Assembly: GCA_965248905.1 (NCBI GenBank)
Contig: CBDFKS010000007.1
Span: forward strand, 558,001-622,000
Reading direction: 5' to 3'
Source: CBDFKS01 sp965248905
GTDB taxonomy: Bacteria; Chloroflexota; Dehalococcoidia; Lucifugimonadales; JAGWBF01
Length of the DNA: 64,000 bases
Positions 35,029 through 43,108 of this stretch are shown here, piece by piece (within the stretch, counting starts at the first letter, position 1; each line of letters starts with the position of its first letter). Made by a program: the position numbers and the translations under genes. The notes beneath the pieces were generated by a model, which saw nothing but the letters and a program-made list of their open reading frames with translations, was not told the DNA's origin and ran no database searches.

Positions 35029-36735
35029 ATGGCTGAGTACGACCTGGTTATTCGGGGTGGCACGATTGTGGATGGCACGGGCGTGCCTCGATATAAGGCA
35101 GACCTTGCCGTCAAAGACGGGCGGATCGCCATGATTAACGGTAAGATTAAAGCCGCAGGAGCCAGCGAGATAGACGCCGGCGGATGCATTGTGGCCCCTG
35201 GCGCCATCGATCTGCATACCCACTATGACGCCCAGCTTAACTGGGACCCCTATTGCTCCCTATCGGGATGGTTTGGGGTCACCTCCTTGACCATAGGGCA
35301 GTGCGGTTTTGGCTTCGCGCCTACAAAGCCCGAGGACAGAGAGCTCAATATGCGTATGATGAATCGCATCGAGGCCATTCCCCTGGACTCCATGCGACGA
35401 GGCATGCGCTGGGACTGGGAAACCTTTCCCCAGTATCTGGACAGCCTTGAAAAGCAAGGGCTGGGCTTAAATGTGGGTGCGCTGTTCCCCTTCTCACCTC
35501 TGCGGGGTTATGTTCTGGGAATGATACCGGCCCGGGAGCGGACCTCCGTGACTGAGTCCGAGCTGAATCAAATGAAACAGCTTTTCGATGAAGGCATGAA
35601 AGCCGGAGCTTTCGGATTCTCCCTGAACATGAACCTGGAGGACCGCACCGAGGACGGCGCGTTCTTGCCTAGCCAGATAGCCTCCGACGAGGAGTTTTAT
35701 GCATTGGCCGAGGTGATGGGCCAATACGGCGTGGGACACATAGGACAGACATTGGGTGAAGGTCTCACCTCAGCACAGCGCCAGCGTGTGCGAGCATCAC
35801 TGACGGAGATGGCCAGAAGAAGTGGCCGTCCGATTAACGTGTTCCTGGCCGAGCTATCCGACGGAGGGGACCCGGCATGGCTTGAATCCTGTCGATCAGA
35901 GGGACTACCCGTCCTGTTACAGCGGGCCGTAGCCATGGCCGGCAGCGAGTTCAAACTGTCCGAATACAATAGCTACGATTACATGCCCAACTGGATAGAG
36001 CCTCTGGTGGGGAGTCGAGAAGAACGGGTGATCAAGCTCCAATCTCCCAGCGTTCGTGACGCAATGAAGCGTGATGTCGACGAGTGGCCCAGCGTCTTGG
36101 GCAGGACTGATTGGAACACTTTAACAGTGCTGAATGTGGCCCAAGACAGGAACGCCAAATACGAAGGCAAGACCATCAAAGAAGTGGCTGAAATGACCGG
36201 TAAACATCCAGTGGACGCCTTTCTAGATTTAGCCTTGGACGAGACACTGGAGACCGAGTTCATGCTGCCGCCCAGCTATGAACCGGAGGTATTGGACCGC
36301 ATGGAGCAGCAGCTGAAGGACCCTTATGCTCATATCTCCATCTCCGATGGCGGCGCCCACACCAAGTTCACCACGGTCAGCCACTGGCCCATTTTCTGGC
36401 TGTCCTTCTGGATACGCGACCGAGAGATCATGAGCCTGGAAGAGGCTCATTACAAGATGAGCGCTCTGCCTGCCTGGCTGGCTGACTTCAAGGACCGAGG
36501 CACTCTACGCGTGGGAAGCTGGGCCGACGTCATTGTGTACAACATGGATGAGCTGGGCTTCGTATACGACAAGCCTGTATTCTCCAACGACTTCCCAGGC
36601 GGCGAGCCACGTTTCATCCAGAAGCCCAAAGGTCTCCGTTACACCATAGTAAACGGCACGGTTACCTTCGAGGGGAACGATTGCACCGGAGCCCTGCCGG
36701 GCAAGTTGCTTCGCAGCTACGATATGGTCGGGTAG
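35029..36735 (+). CDS. N-acyl-D-amino-acid deacylase family amidohydrolase
   Basis: A 568-residue amidohydrolase. YDLVIRGGTIVDGTGVPRY is the N-terminal beta domain, DLHTHYDAQLNWDP the first metal-binding motif (HTHYD, typical of D-aminoacylases), and SDGGAHTKF a late metal-site motif. The C-terminal beta domain returns with RVGSWADVIVYN. The family removes acyl groups from N-acyl-D-amino acids; some members are dihydroorotase- or hydantoinase-like, so the substrate is inferred. ATG 35029 has GGAGG five bases upstream. Expression is probably driven by the duplicated promoter. Confidence 0.9.
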   Translation: MAEYDLVIRGGTIVDGTGVPRYKADLAVKDGRIAMINGKIKAAGASEIDAGGCIVAPGAIDLHTHYDAQLNWDPYCSLSGWFGVTSLTIGQCGFGFAPTKPEDRELNMRMMNRIEAIPLDSMRRGMRWDWETFPQYLDSLEKQGLGLNVGALFPFSPLRGYVLGMIPARERTSVTESELNQMKQLFDEGMKAGAFGFSLNMNLEDRTEDGAFLPSQIASDEEFYALAEVMGQYGVGHIGQTLGEGLTSAQRQRVRASLTEMARRSGRPINVFLAELSDGGDPAWLESCRSEGLPVLLQRAVAMAGSEFKLSEYNSYDYMPNWIEPLVGSREERVIKLQSPSVRDAMKRDVDEWPSVLGRTDWNTLTVLNVAQDRNAKYEGKTIKEVAEMTGKHPVDAFLDLALDETLETEFMLPPSYEPEVLDRMEQQLKDPYAHISISDGGAHTKFTTVSHWPIFWLSFWIRDREIMSLEEAHYKMSALPAWLADFKDRGTLRVGSWADVIVYNMDELGFVYDKPVFSNDFPGGEPRFIQKPKGLRYTIVNGTVTFEGNDCTGALPGKLLRSYDMVG

Positions 36736-36870
36736 GTGGAGTAACTCAGGCCGACCACCTACCGGATGACACATCCATAACTGTCATGTTCTAGTAGTTG
36801 ACCTGCTTGTCTCTGCCAAACCCACCTGTTATGATGATAACTAGCAACAAGGTGTGCATACTAGGAGGTT

Positions 36871-37113
36871 ATGATGGGCTGGTTAGGAGAGCCTCCACTA
36901 CTAATTTTCCGCGGCATCGGCGGGCCGGAAATCGCGATAATCCTTGTAGTCCTTTTGCTGCTGTTCGGTGCAACCAGGCTACCGAAGATGGGTTCTTCCC
37001 TGGGTCAGAGTTTGCGAGCCTTCAAGAATGCAGTAACTGGCCAGGATGTTATTGACTTAGATGACACCGATGACAAGAAAGTCAAGTCTACCGCGAAAGA
37101 CCAGAATGAATAG
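36871..37113 (+). CDS. tatA: Sec-independent translocase protein TatA
   Basis: An 80-residue protein. After an unusual N-terminal stretch of about 15 residues, the short membrane helix and amphipathic helix read GPEIAIILVVLLLLFGATRL then PKMGSSLGQSLRAFKNAV, the TatA pattern with the FG pair. The tail is acidic and polar. TatA forms the protein-conducting assembly of the twin-arginine pathway. Upstream AGGAGG is close to the start. tatC and a second TatA/B-like gene lie on the opposite strand across a shared terminator. Confidence 0.92.
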   Translation: MMGWLGEPPLLIFRGIGGPEIAIILVVLLLLFGATRLPKMGSSLGQSLRAFKNAVTGQDVIDLDDTDDKKVKSTAKDQNE

Positions 37114-37208
37114 TAACGAGATGACCGAGGTCTAGTCTCGGAGTTCCTCCACCATTAGGGCCGCTCTAGAAGCTGCTTGTGCGATGCAGCTAAACGACCG
37201 CCATAATC

Positions 37209-37234
37209 ATACCCTCGCTCTTGGGCGAGGGTAT
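37209..37234. terminator. bidirectional terminator between tatA and tatC
   Basis: ATACCCTCGC (37209-37218) pairs with GCGAGGGTAT (37225-37234) around a 6-base loop. The stem is perfect, 10 bp, with TTAT on the plus side. Both converging genes end here. Confidence 0.8.
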
Positions 37235-37256
37235 TTATCTATCGTTTGCTTCCCCA

Positions 37257-38021
37257 TCAGCCGGGGGTCGCCACTCCTGGATATGTCTCCGGTCTACGCC
37301 GGCCCGCCAGTCTAGCAAGCAGGATTCCTATCTCGTAGAGCACGATCAACGGGACTGCGACCAGGCATTGATTAATGGGGTCGAAGGTAGGAGTTATCAG
37401 AGCCCCCAGAATGAAGGCAACGACGACCCAGTACCGTCTCCACCTGCCAAATCCGCTCGCAGAGACTATGCCTAGCTTAGCCAGAATGAACATCACCAGC
37501 GGCGTCTCGAAAACCACTCCCATCCAGAAGAGCAGCATCACCATGACGTTTACATAGTTGCCTATCCGGATCATTGGGGTGGCGATGTCGCTTCCCCAGC
37601 TAAGCAGGAAGTTGATCGCTGGGGGGATCAGCACGAAGTATCCAAAGGCCACACCCGCTGCAAAGGCCAGTGCCACGGCGGGCATGGAAAAGAACACAAG
37701 ACGCCGCTCTTTAGCTGTCAGCCCAGGGGCTACAAACATGATTATTTGGAACAGAACGATGGGGAATGCCATAACCAGCCCCGCCACCAGCGAGACCTTG
37801 AAGGTCACAGCCAGCATCTCCGTGACTTCTATAAAAACCAAGTTGGCCTCGCCACCATTAGCGAGGCCGAGGCCATCGGCTGGGTACAGCAGCAGTTTTA
37901 TTATCTGTTTGTAGAAGATGAAGGCGATAATAGTGGAGACCACGGTCGCGGAAGTTGCAATGAGGAGCCTTTTCCGTAGCTCCTCCAGATGTCGGCGCAG
38001 GGGCAGCTCTCGATCACTCAC
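37257..38021 (-). CDS. tatC: Sec-independent translocase protein TatC
   Basis: A 254-residue membrane protein with six hydrophobic helices. LRRHLEELRKRLLIATSATV is the TatC N-terminal motif. The conserved Glu-containing region FIEVTEMLAVTFKVSLVAGL and the GVVFETPLVMFIL segment are present. TatC recognises twin-arginine signal peptides. Its start overlaps the upstream TatA/B-like gene by 4 bases (translational coupling). The C-terminal tail is longer than the minimum for the family. Confidence 0.94.
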   Translation of the reverse strand: MSDRELPLRRHLEELRKRLLIATSATVVSTIIAFIFYKQIIKLLLYPADGLGLANGGEANLVFIEVTEMLAVTFKVSLVAGLVMAFPIVLFQIIMFVAPGLTAKERRLVFFSMPAVALAFAAGVAFGYFVLIPPAINFLLSWGSDIATPMIRIGNYVNVMVMLLFWMGVVFETPLVMFILAKLGIVSASGFGRWRRYWVVVAFILGALITPTFDPINQCLVAVPLIVLYEIGILLARLAGRRRPETYPGVATPG

Positions 38022-38263
38022 CGGCGCTCCTCAGGAGGAGTACTGCTCTCTGTGTTCGGCTTATCGCGATGCCCTCCGCCCTGTTCTATTTCTCGTTCCT
38101 CCGCCTCAACCGCCTGGGAGAGATCCATCATGGCTCGACGGACCTGGCCAAGCATTTTTCCAGCCCCCGTAGCCATTTTGATGGACTTAGCGGGGCCCAG
38201 CACCAACATCGATATCAATAGGATCACCAGAATCTCTAGCATGCCAACTCCTAAGAAGTCCAA
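38018..38263 (-). CDS. TatA/TatB-like translocase protein
   Basis: An 81-residue protein. One membrane helix (GMLEILVILLISMLVLGPAK) is followed by an amphipathic helix, KMATGAGKMLGQVRRAMMDL, and a polar acidic tail. The G-P-A-K hinge with Pro and the length of the amphipathic helix resemble TatB more than TatA. With tatC downstream and a separate tatA across the terminator, it probably serves as TatB. It overlaps the maf gene by 13 bases. Confidence 0.88.
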   Translation of the reverse strand: MDFLGVGMLEILVILLISMLVLGPAKSIKMATGAGKMLGQVRRAMMDLSQAVEAEEREIEQGGGHRDKPNTESSTPPEERR

Positions 38264-38934
38264 GACGGCTCCACCTCGTTTCCAGACTCAATAGTATCCA
38301 AAAGAGGACATGGGTGACACTGGTCGGGAACCCGAAGTTGGGGACTAGGACCGAACTCGAAGTCCAATTCTTTAAGCATGTCATTCAACCGGCACAGCGG
38401 CAGACCCATAGCGTTTGTAAAGCAGTCTTCTACTCGGATGGCGGGCTGGAAGATCGTATCCTGTACCGCATACCCGCCGGCTTTGTCCAAGGGCTCACCC
38501 GAAGCCACATAAGCCTCCATCTCTGCATCTGAGTATTCACGCATCGTGACTGTACTAACGTGACTAGCCACTCGATCCAAGCAACGGCTGGGGTCGATAA
38601 CAGCCAGCCCTGTTACCACTTGGTGTTCCTTGCCTCGGAGCTCCCGAAGCATCTGCCGTGCCTGTTGGTCGTTTTCAGGTTTGCCAAACACCTGGCCATC
38701 CAGAACCACCACACTGTCCGCCCCGATGATCACCGCATTTTCGAAGTGGCCTATCGCGCTTCGTGCCTTCATTAGGGCCAGTCGCTCAACCATCTCCAGG
38801 GGTGTCTCGTGGGCCAGTTTATCCTCAACAGTTGAGGGGACGCACACGCGAAACTCGATTCCAAGATGGGTCAACAGCTCGCGTCTGCGAGGAGAGGTGG
38901 AAGCCAGCACCAGGTTAGCCTCTTTAGCATTCAT
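38251..38934 (-). CDS. Maf-like nucleotide pyrophosphatase
   Basis: A protein of about 227 residues. LVLASTSPRRRELLTHLG is the Maf N-terminal motif. IGADSVVVLDGQVFGKPEND holds the catalytic Asp and KP signature, and GKEHQVVTGLAVID follows. YVASGEPLDKAGGYAVQ is the family C-terminal core. Maf proteins hydrolyse non-canonical or canonical nucleoside triphosphates and affect septum formation. About 35 extra residues at the C-terminus are not family-like. The start is placed at ATG 38934 because homology begins at once; an earlier one at 38964 adds ten residues. Confidence 0.9.
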   Translation of the reverse strand: MNAKEANLVLASTSPRRRELLTHLGIEFRVCVPSTVEDKLAHETPLEMVERLALMKARSAIGHFENAVIIGADSVVVLDGQVFGKPENDQQARQMLRELRGKEHQVVTGLAVIDPSRCLDRVASHVSTVTMREYSDAEMEAYVASGEPLDKAGGYAVQDTIFQPAIRVEDCFTNAMGLPLCRLNDMLKELDFEFGPSPQLRVPDQCHPCPLLDTIESGNEVEPSWTS

Positions 38935-39116
38935 GTCAAGAATATCCAGTCGACGTTCGGTCATTCGGCTAGTGAGCCACAGCCCCTGCTCAGGTTTTAG
39001 CGGATCGTCTACATGTGCCTATTCACTATAACGTAATCCCCTGTCACATGCCAAGGCAGACGATATTCGCTATCTAGAAGATGCACTGACGCACATCTAA
39101 ACGTACCGGTGTTACC

Positions 39117-39146
39117 TTTACTCTTGCTTCGCAGGGCAGATATAAT
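39117..39146 (+). promoter_or_regulatory. sigma-70-type promoter of the glutamate dehydrogenase gene
   Basis: TTTACT (39117-39122) and TATAAT (39141-39146) are separated by 18 bases. The gene starts 47 bases downstream of the -10. Read by eye only. Confidence 0.5.
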
Positions 39147-39192
39147 ATAGCCCGCCTTTCACCTGTTAATTCATTGCCAAGCGAGATGCAGA

Positions 39193-40452
39193 ATGAGCTT
39201 TAACGGACCCCGCCCTGACATGACACCATTCGAATCCGTGACCTGGTTCTTCGACCGGGCAGCCGGCTACCTAAAGATAGACGAAGAGCTACAGCAACTT
39301 ATGCGCCACGCTTGGAGAGAGCTCACCGTAGAGGTGCCTATACGTCTCGACAATGGCCAGCTTAAGATATTCATGGGCTGCAGGGTTCAACACAACGGAT
39401 CACGGGGGCCATACAAAGGGGGAATTCGATATCATCCCAAGGCCGATTTGGACGAAGTCAGGGCGCTCGCTGCACTGATGACCTGGAAAACCGCGATTGT
39501 AGATATCCCTTACGGCGGAGCCAAGGGAGCCATCATTTGCGACCCCCATGAGCTCAGTAGGGCAGAGCTGAATCGTATTACTCGCCGCTACACCCAGAAC
39601 ATCTCCCATATTCTGGGTGTAAACCGTGACATTCCTGCTCCTGATCTGGGTACAAACGCTCAGACGATGGCCTGGATAATGGACGCCTATGGACAATTGA
39701 ATGGGTATTCTCCGGCTATCGTGACCGGTAAACCGATTGAACTTGGCGGCTCGTATGGTAGAGAAGCCGCTACTGGTCGGGGCTTAATTTTTTGCCTTGA
39801 ACAGTGGGCTCAGCTCTCAAGCTTCAACCTTTCCGGAGCCACAGTGGCGATTCAAGGGTCCGGCCAAGTAGGCTCCTGGGTAGCTCGCCTAATCGGTCAG
39901 CTTGGATGCACGGTCGTAGCTCTGAGTAATAGCAGAGGCGGGACTTATAATCGATACGGGCTAGATGTTCCGAAACTTTTGGACCACGTTAGGGACCACG
40001 GAGCCGTTTCAAGCTTTCCCGGCGGCGAAGCGATCGCGGGAGATGAGCTCCTAGAGTTGCAATGCGATGTACTGATACCCGCCGCTATTGACGGTGTGAT
40101 TCATACAGGCAACGCTGATCGCATAAAGGCCAGAGTCATCGCGGAGGCTGCAAACAATCCAACTACTCCCGCAGCCAACTCTATCCTTCAGGCCCGCGGT
40201 GTAGCCATATTGCCGGACATTCTGGCTAACGCGGGAGGCGTGGTGGTTTCCTACTTCGAGTGGGCCCAAAACATTCAACAGTTCCGCTGGGAAGAGCAAA
40301 GAGTCAATCAGGAGTTGGAAACCACAATGAAGCGTGCTACCCGAGAGGTGATAGAGAACGCCAAACAGAATGGCTTGAGCCTGCGTGAGGCGGCCTTCGT
40401 CATCGGCGTGGGCCGTGTGGCGCAAGCCATTGAGCTTCGCGGGTTCGTATAG
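39193..40452 (+). CDS. gdhA: Glu/Leu/Phe/Val dehydrogenase (glutamate dehydrogenase)
   Basis: A 419-residue hexameric-type NAD(P)-dependent glutamate dehydrogenase. The substrate site reads GPYKGGIRYHP and the catalytic segment IPYGGAKGAI with the active Lys. DIPAPDLGTNAQTMAWIMD follows. The Rossmann motif is VAIQGSGQVGSWVARL, with GxGxxG intact. The C-terminal ANAGGVVVSYFEWAQN is a GDH signature. It interconverts glutamate and 2-oxoglutarate plus ammonia. The length fits the small bacterial and archaeal class. Leu/Val dehydrogenase activity is less likely. Confidence 0.94.
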   Translation: MSFNGPRPDMTPFESVTWFFDRAAGYLKIDEELQQLMRHAWRELTVEVPIRLDNGQLKIFMGCRVQHNGSRGPYKGGIRYHPKADLDEVRALAALMTWKTAIVDIPYGGAKGAIICDPHELSRAELNRITRRYTQNISHILGVNRDIPAPDLGTNAQTMAWIMDAYGQLNGYSPAIVTGKPIELGGSYGREAATGRGLIFCLEQWAQLSSFNLSGATVAIQGSGQVGSWVARLIGQLGCTVVALSNSRGGTYNRYGLDVPKLLDHVRDHGAVSSFPGGEAIAGDELLELQCDVLIPAAIDGVIHTGNADRIKARVIAEAANNPTTPAANSILQARGVAILPDILANAGGVVVSYFEWAQNIQQFRWEEQRVNQELETTMKRATREVIENAKQNGLSLREAAFVIGVGRVAQAIELRGFV

Positions 40453-40574
40453 GGCAAGTTGACCTATTCTCCGGGCCAGTATAAACTGTAGCAAGGCCGC
40501 AATGTAGGGATGAATCGGACCCGCCCAGCGATAATCTAATACTATAAGACTCTAGAATATTTGGAGGGAACAAT

Positions 40575-40901
40575 ATGGCAGCACCTTTTGCTGTAGGCGA
40601 CACTGACTTTGATGAGAAAGTCTTGAAATCAGACAATCCAGTATTGGTCGACTTTTGGGCCGACTGGTGTATGCCATGCAAGATGATAGCGCCAATCGTG
40701 GAGGAGCTTTCCGAAGAATATGATGGTAAGCTCGACTTCGCAAAGCTGGACGTGGACTCTAATCCCACCACGGCCATGACATACGGTGTGAGAAGTATCC
40801 CCACATTGCTCATATTCAAAGATGGCCAGCCCATAGACCAGATCGTAGGCGCCGTGCCCAAGGGAATGCTTAAGAAGAAGCTCGACTCCGCTCTGGAGTA
40901 G
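40575..40901 (+). CDS. trxA: thioredoxin with CMPC active site
   Basis: A 108-residue thioredoxin of normal length. The active-site segment reads FWADWCMPCKM (Cys32, Cys35). The usual motif is WCGPC, so Gly33 is replaced by Met. The codons TGT ATG CCA TGC are unambiguous. The cis-Pro region is GVRSIPTLLIFKDGQ and the C-terminal helix is normal. It reduces protein disulfides in the cytoplasm; the Met in the dipeptide should shift its redox potential or partner range (inference). A good site, TTTGGAGGGAACAATATG, precedes it. tRNA-Sec starts 29 bases after the stop. Confidence 0.94.
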   Translation: MAAPFAVGDTDFDEKVLKSDNPVLVDFWADWCMPCKMIAPIVEELSEEYDGKLDFAKLDVDSNPTTAMTYGVRSIPTLLIFKDGQPIDQIVGAVPKGMLKKKLDSALE

Positions 40902-40930
40902 GGCCTCAACGCCTGTACGTTGAATGTGCT

Positions 40931-41027
40931 GGGAGTGGATGGGGCCCGGTGGCTCTTGCGGACTTCAAATCCGTTGTGCCTCGTTAAGCACGGGGTAGGT
41001 GGGTTCGACTCCCTCCCACTCTCGCCA
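40931..41027 (+). tRNA. selC: tRNA-Sec (anticodon TCA)
   Basis: The 97-base gene ends with an encoded GCCA. An 8-bp acceptor stem forms between GGGAGTGG (40931-40938) and CCACTCTC (41016-41023), with one G-T pair. The D stem has six pairs (GGGGCC with GGCTCT), a selenocysteine hallmark. The anticodon loop is CTTCAAA with anticodon TCA. The long variable arm has GTGC/GCAC. The T loop is TTCGACT; the T stem has one T-T mismatch (GTGGG with CCCTC). The length, 8-bp acceptor and UCA anticodon mark selC. SelA, SelB and SelD genes are not in the window. Confidence 0.95.
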
Positions 41028-41188
41028 AATCTGGCTTCCATCTGGAACAAGATAAATCGTCGTTTGTATTCCACCCTCTGATTTACCAGCGTTTACTCCT
41101 TGTCCACCGAATGTCCATGGAGACCCTTGGAGTGATGGCACGGTTTTGTTAGCTCGCCAATTGATTCTTGCTCGGGAAGGAGACAGCG

Positions 41189-42217
41189 TTGAAGGTCGCA
41201 TGGTTTCACCAGTTCGGAGGACCGGAGGTACTGGTCTACGAAGATGCCCCGGACCCCACACCTGGCCCGGGAGAGGCGGTAATCCGAGTACGAGCCGCCG
41301 GCATAAATCACGTAGACCTGGACGTTCGTGAGGGGGTATCACGCTATCCCATCGATTTTCCCTACATTCTCGGCCGGGAGTTCGCCGGCGAGATAGCCGC
41401 ATTAGGTGACCATACCACTTCGTTCAAAGAGGGCGACAGGGTCTGGATATCCAGCCACCTGGCGTGCCGCAACTGTGAATACTGCCTCACGGGTCGAAAC
41501 AACCTGTGCTCTCAGGAAGATGTTGTAGGGCCGCTCATTCCCGGCGCCTACGCAGAGTTGGCGAAGGTGCCTGTGGAATCCCTGAACTATCTGCCTTCCC
41601 ACGTAAGCTTCGAAGACGCAGGCGCATCACAGATCTCCTTCGGCACAGCGTGGCACGTATTGATAAACCGCGCCGGCCTTCAGTCTGGCCAGACCGTCTT
41701 GGTTCATGCGGCAGGCTCGGGAACGGGCAGCGCCGCCATCCAGGTAGCCCGCCTCGCCGGAGCCACCATATTGACCACCGCCAGCTCCGAGCAAAAGCTT
41801 CAGAAAGCCAAGGAGCTTGGTGCTGACCATACAATCAACTATACTCAGGAAGACTTCGTTCAGAAGGTGCTGGACCTGACGGGCCAACGGGGAGTCGACG
41901 TGGTTGTCGAGCATATCGGAGGTGAGGTATTTACGAAAAGCCTTCAGTGCCTCAAGAAGGACGGAGTGATTATCACTGTGGGTGGCCATGGGGGAGAGGT
42001 GGTGCCCTTCGACATCATCCCCTTCTTTCGTAGCGAGCTTAGACTAATAGGCTCCAGGATCGCGACACTACCGGAGCTAAGGACCGTTATGGACCTGGTT
42101 TTTCAAGGCAAACTGAAGCCGGTGATCCATCGCTCTTTGCCCCTCTCAGAGGCCGCGGAGGCCCATCGGGTAGTGGCCTCGCGGGACATATTCGGCAAAG
42201 TGCTCTTGATACCCTAA
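41189..42217 (+). CDS. zinc-containing alcohol dehydrogenase / quinone oxidoreductase family protein (MDR)
   Basis: A 342-residue medium-chain dehydrogenase. The N-terminal GroES-like domain shows VRAAGINHVDLDVREG, the four-Cys structural zinc site CRNCEYCLTGRNNLC is intact, and the Rossmann motif is VLVHAAGSGTGSAAIQVARL. The usual catalytic zinc Cys is not obvious, so a quinone-oxidoreductase-like reductase is possible. It uses NAD(P)H on an unknown substrate. The start is TTG 41189 with AAGGAG six bases upstream. Confidence 0.9.
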   Translation: MKVAWFHQFGGPEVLVYEDAPDPTPGPGEAVIRVRAAGINHVDLDVREGVSRYPIDFPYILGREFAGEIAALGDHTTSFKEGDRVWISSHLACRNCEYCLTGRNNLCSQEDVVGPLIPGAYAELAKVPVESLNYLPSHVSFEDAGASQISFGTAWHVLINRAGLQSGQTVLVHAAGSGTGSAAIQVARLAGATILTTASSEQKLQKAKELGADHTINYTQEDFVQKVLDLTGQRGVDVVVEHIGGEVFTKSLQCLKKDGVIITVGGHGGEVVPFDIIPFFRSELRLIGSRIATLPELRTVMDLVFQGKLKPVIHRSLPLSEAAEAHRVVASRDIFGKVLLIP

Positions 42218-42289
42218 CCATCATCTTAGCAATCAAAGCATGACACTCTCACATGGCCTTGAGCCGTTTGGGAATGTAGGAGGAAGGAT

Positions 42290-42631
42290 ATGGCAACGTT
42301 TCGACTATACACTGGCAGCGACGGCCAGTCTCACATAGAGTCCATCGACCTGACCAAGACCCCTGATTGGACTTCAGGTCAGGCGGTTTCAACCATCTCT
42401 TTCCGTGAGGACCCGGTTGGTAGGTTTATGGACTGGCACCCGGCTCCGCGCCGCCAGTTCGTGATCATCGTTTCCGGCCAGCTTGAGATAGGATTGGGCG
42501 ACGGCTCTAAACATGTCTTTGGACCAGGCGATGCCAGGCTGGTGGAAGACATCACCGGACAGGGCCATACTACCGGGGTGTACGGCAACGAGCCCTGCGT
42601 TACCGCTACGATACCGTTGGCCAATCAGTAG
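42290..42631 (+). CDS. cupin-domain protein
   Basis: A 113-residue single cupin. DWHPAPRRQFVIIVSGQLEIG is motif 1 with the metal His largely preserved (H..R.Q), and GPGDARLVEDITGQGHTTG is motif 2. Small cupins bind metal and may be isomerases, dioxygenases or regulators. AGGAGG precedes ATG 42290. It follows the MDR gene by 72 bases and may be co-expressed. Confidence 0.82.
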   Translation: MATFRLYTGSDGQSHIESIDLTKTPDWTSGQAVSTISFREDPVGRFMDWHPAPRRQFVIIVSGQLEIGLGDGSKHVFGPGDARLVEDITGQGHTTGVYGNEPCVTATIPLANQ

Positions 42632-42654
42632 CCTGTTACTTAGAGCATCTAACA

Positions 42655-43063
42655 AAATTCTTTTCATACACCACAGCCCAGAGGCTGTGGCATGTATGCC
42701 CCCGCCTTCAGACGGGAGTCTTGATACGTCCTCTTAGCACCTCAACGGCAGCCGAAATAGTGGAAATGTCCCGCCTTTTCCATATGCCCCACCGTTAGGA
42801 TAGGATGGGCTAGCCACCAGCGTATCTAGTAGTGACTTGCCTAGTTTTTCTCCGTTAACTCACACCGTTTAAGGTGTGTGGTCTGCCGATTCCTCTGTCA
42901 GACCTCAACCAGTTGTCCTCCCGTCACCACGCTCCTTCCATTGCTAACTGCGCTCAGCAAGCGCCGGAATAGCAGCGCCACTCACGGTACATGATGCCCG
43001 ACCTTCTCTAGGCCTATTTTACCATCCACAGATGGGCCCCAGGACTCATTTCAGCCGATGGAA
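42655..43063 (-). mobile_element. structured non-coding repeat, IS200/IS605-like non-autonomous remnant (copy A)
   Basis: The gap between the cupin and lipoprotein genes contains a perfect hairpin (CCACAGCC/GGCTGTGG, 42671-42690), a weaker CCCGCC/GACGGG hairpin and a CACACC/GGTGTG hairpin. On the minus strand, 42660-42730 can be read as a peptide ending SRLKAGAYMPQPLGCGV, which resembles, from memory, the 3' end of TnpB-type genes. Bases 42993-43063 are homologous to 44204-44281 (copy B). It fits a decayed or non-autonomous IS605-type element; the body of the gene is missing. Confidence 0.45.
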
Positions 43064-43108
43064 TGTGTTTTAGACTGCTCCCATCAAAAAGCGAAGGGAG
43101 GCAACATC

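Noticed and set aside
36731..36763. Hairpin GGTAGGTGG/CCACCTACC at the end of the deacylase gene as a Rho-independent terminator
   Set aside because: The stem is good and overlaps the stop codon, but no T run follows, so I do not list it as a terminator.
41035..41165. Protein-like minus-strand segment beside tRNA-Sec, read as possible integrase or gene remnant
   Set aside because: The frame runs into the tRNA itself and I recognise no family; no attachment-site repeat of the tRNA end was found.
40500..41200. Search for a selenoprotein gene interrupted by UGA near selC
   Set aside because: No frame with a UGA flanked by conserved motifs could be identified here; the thioredoxin has two Cys and no Sec.
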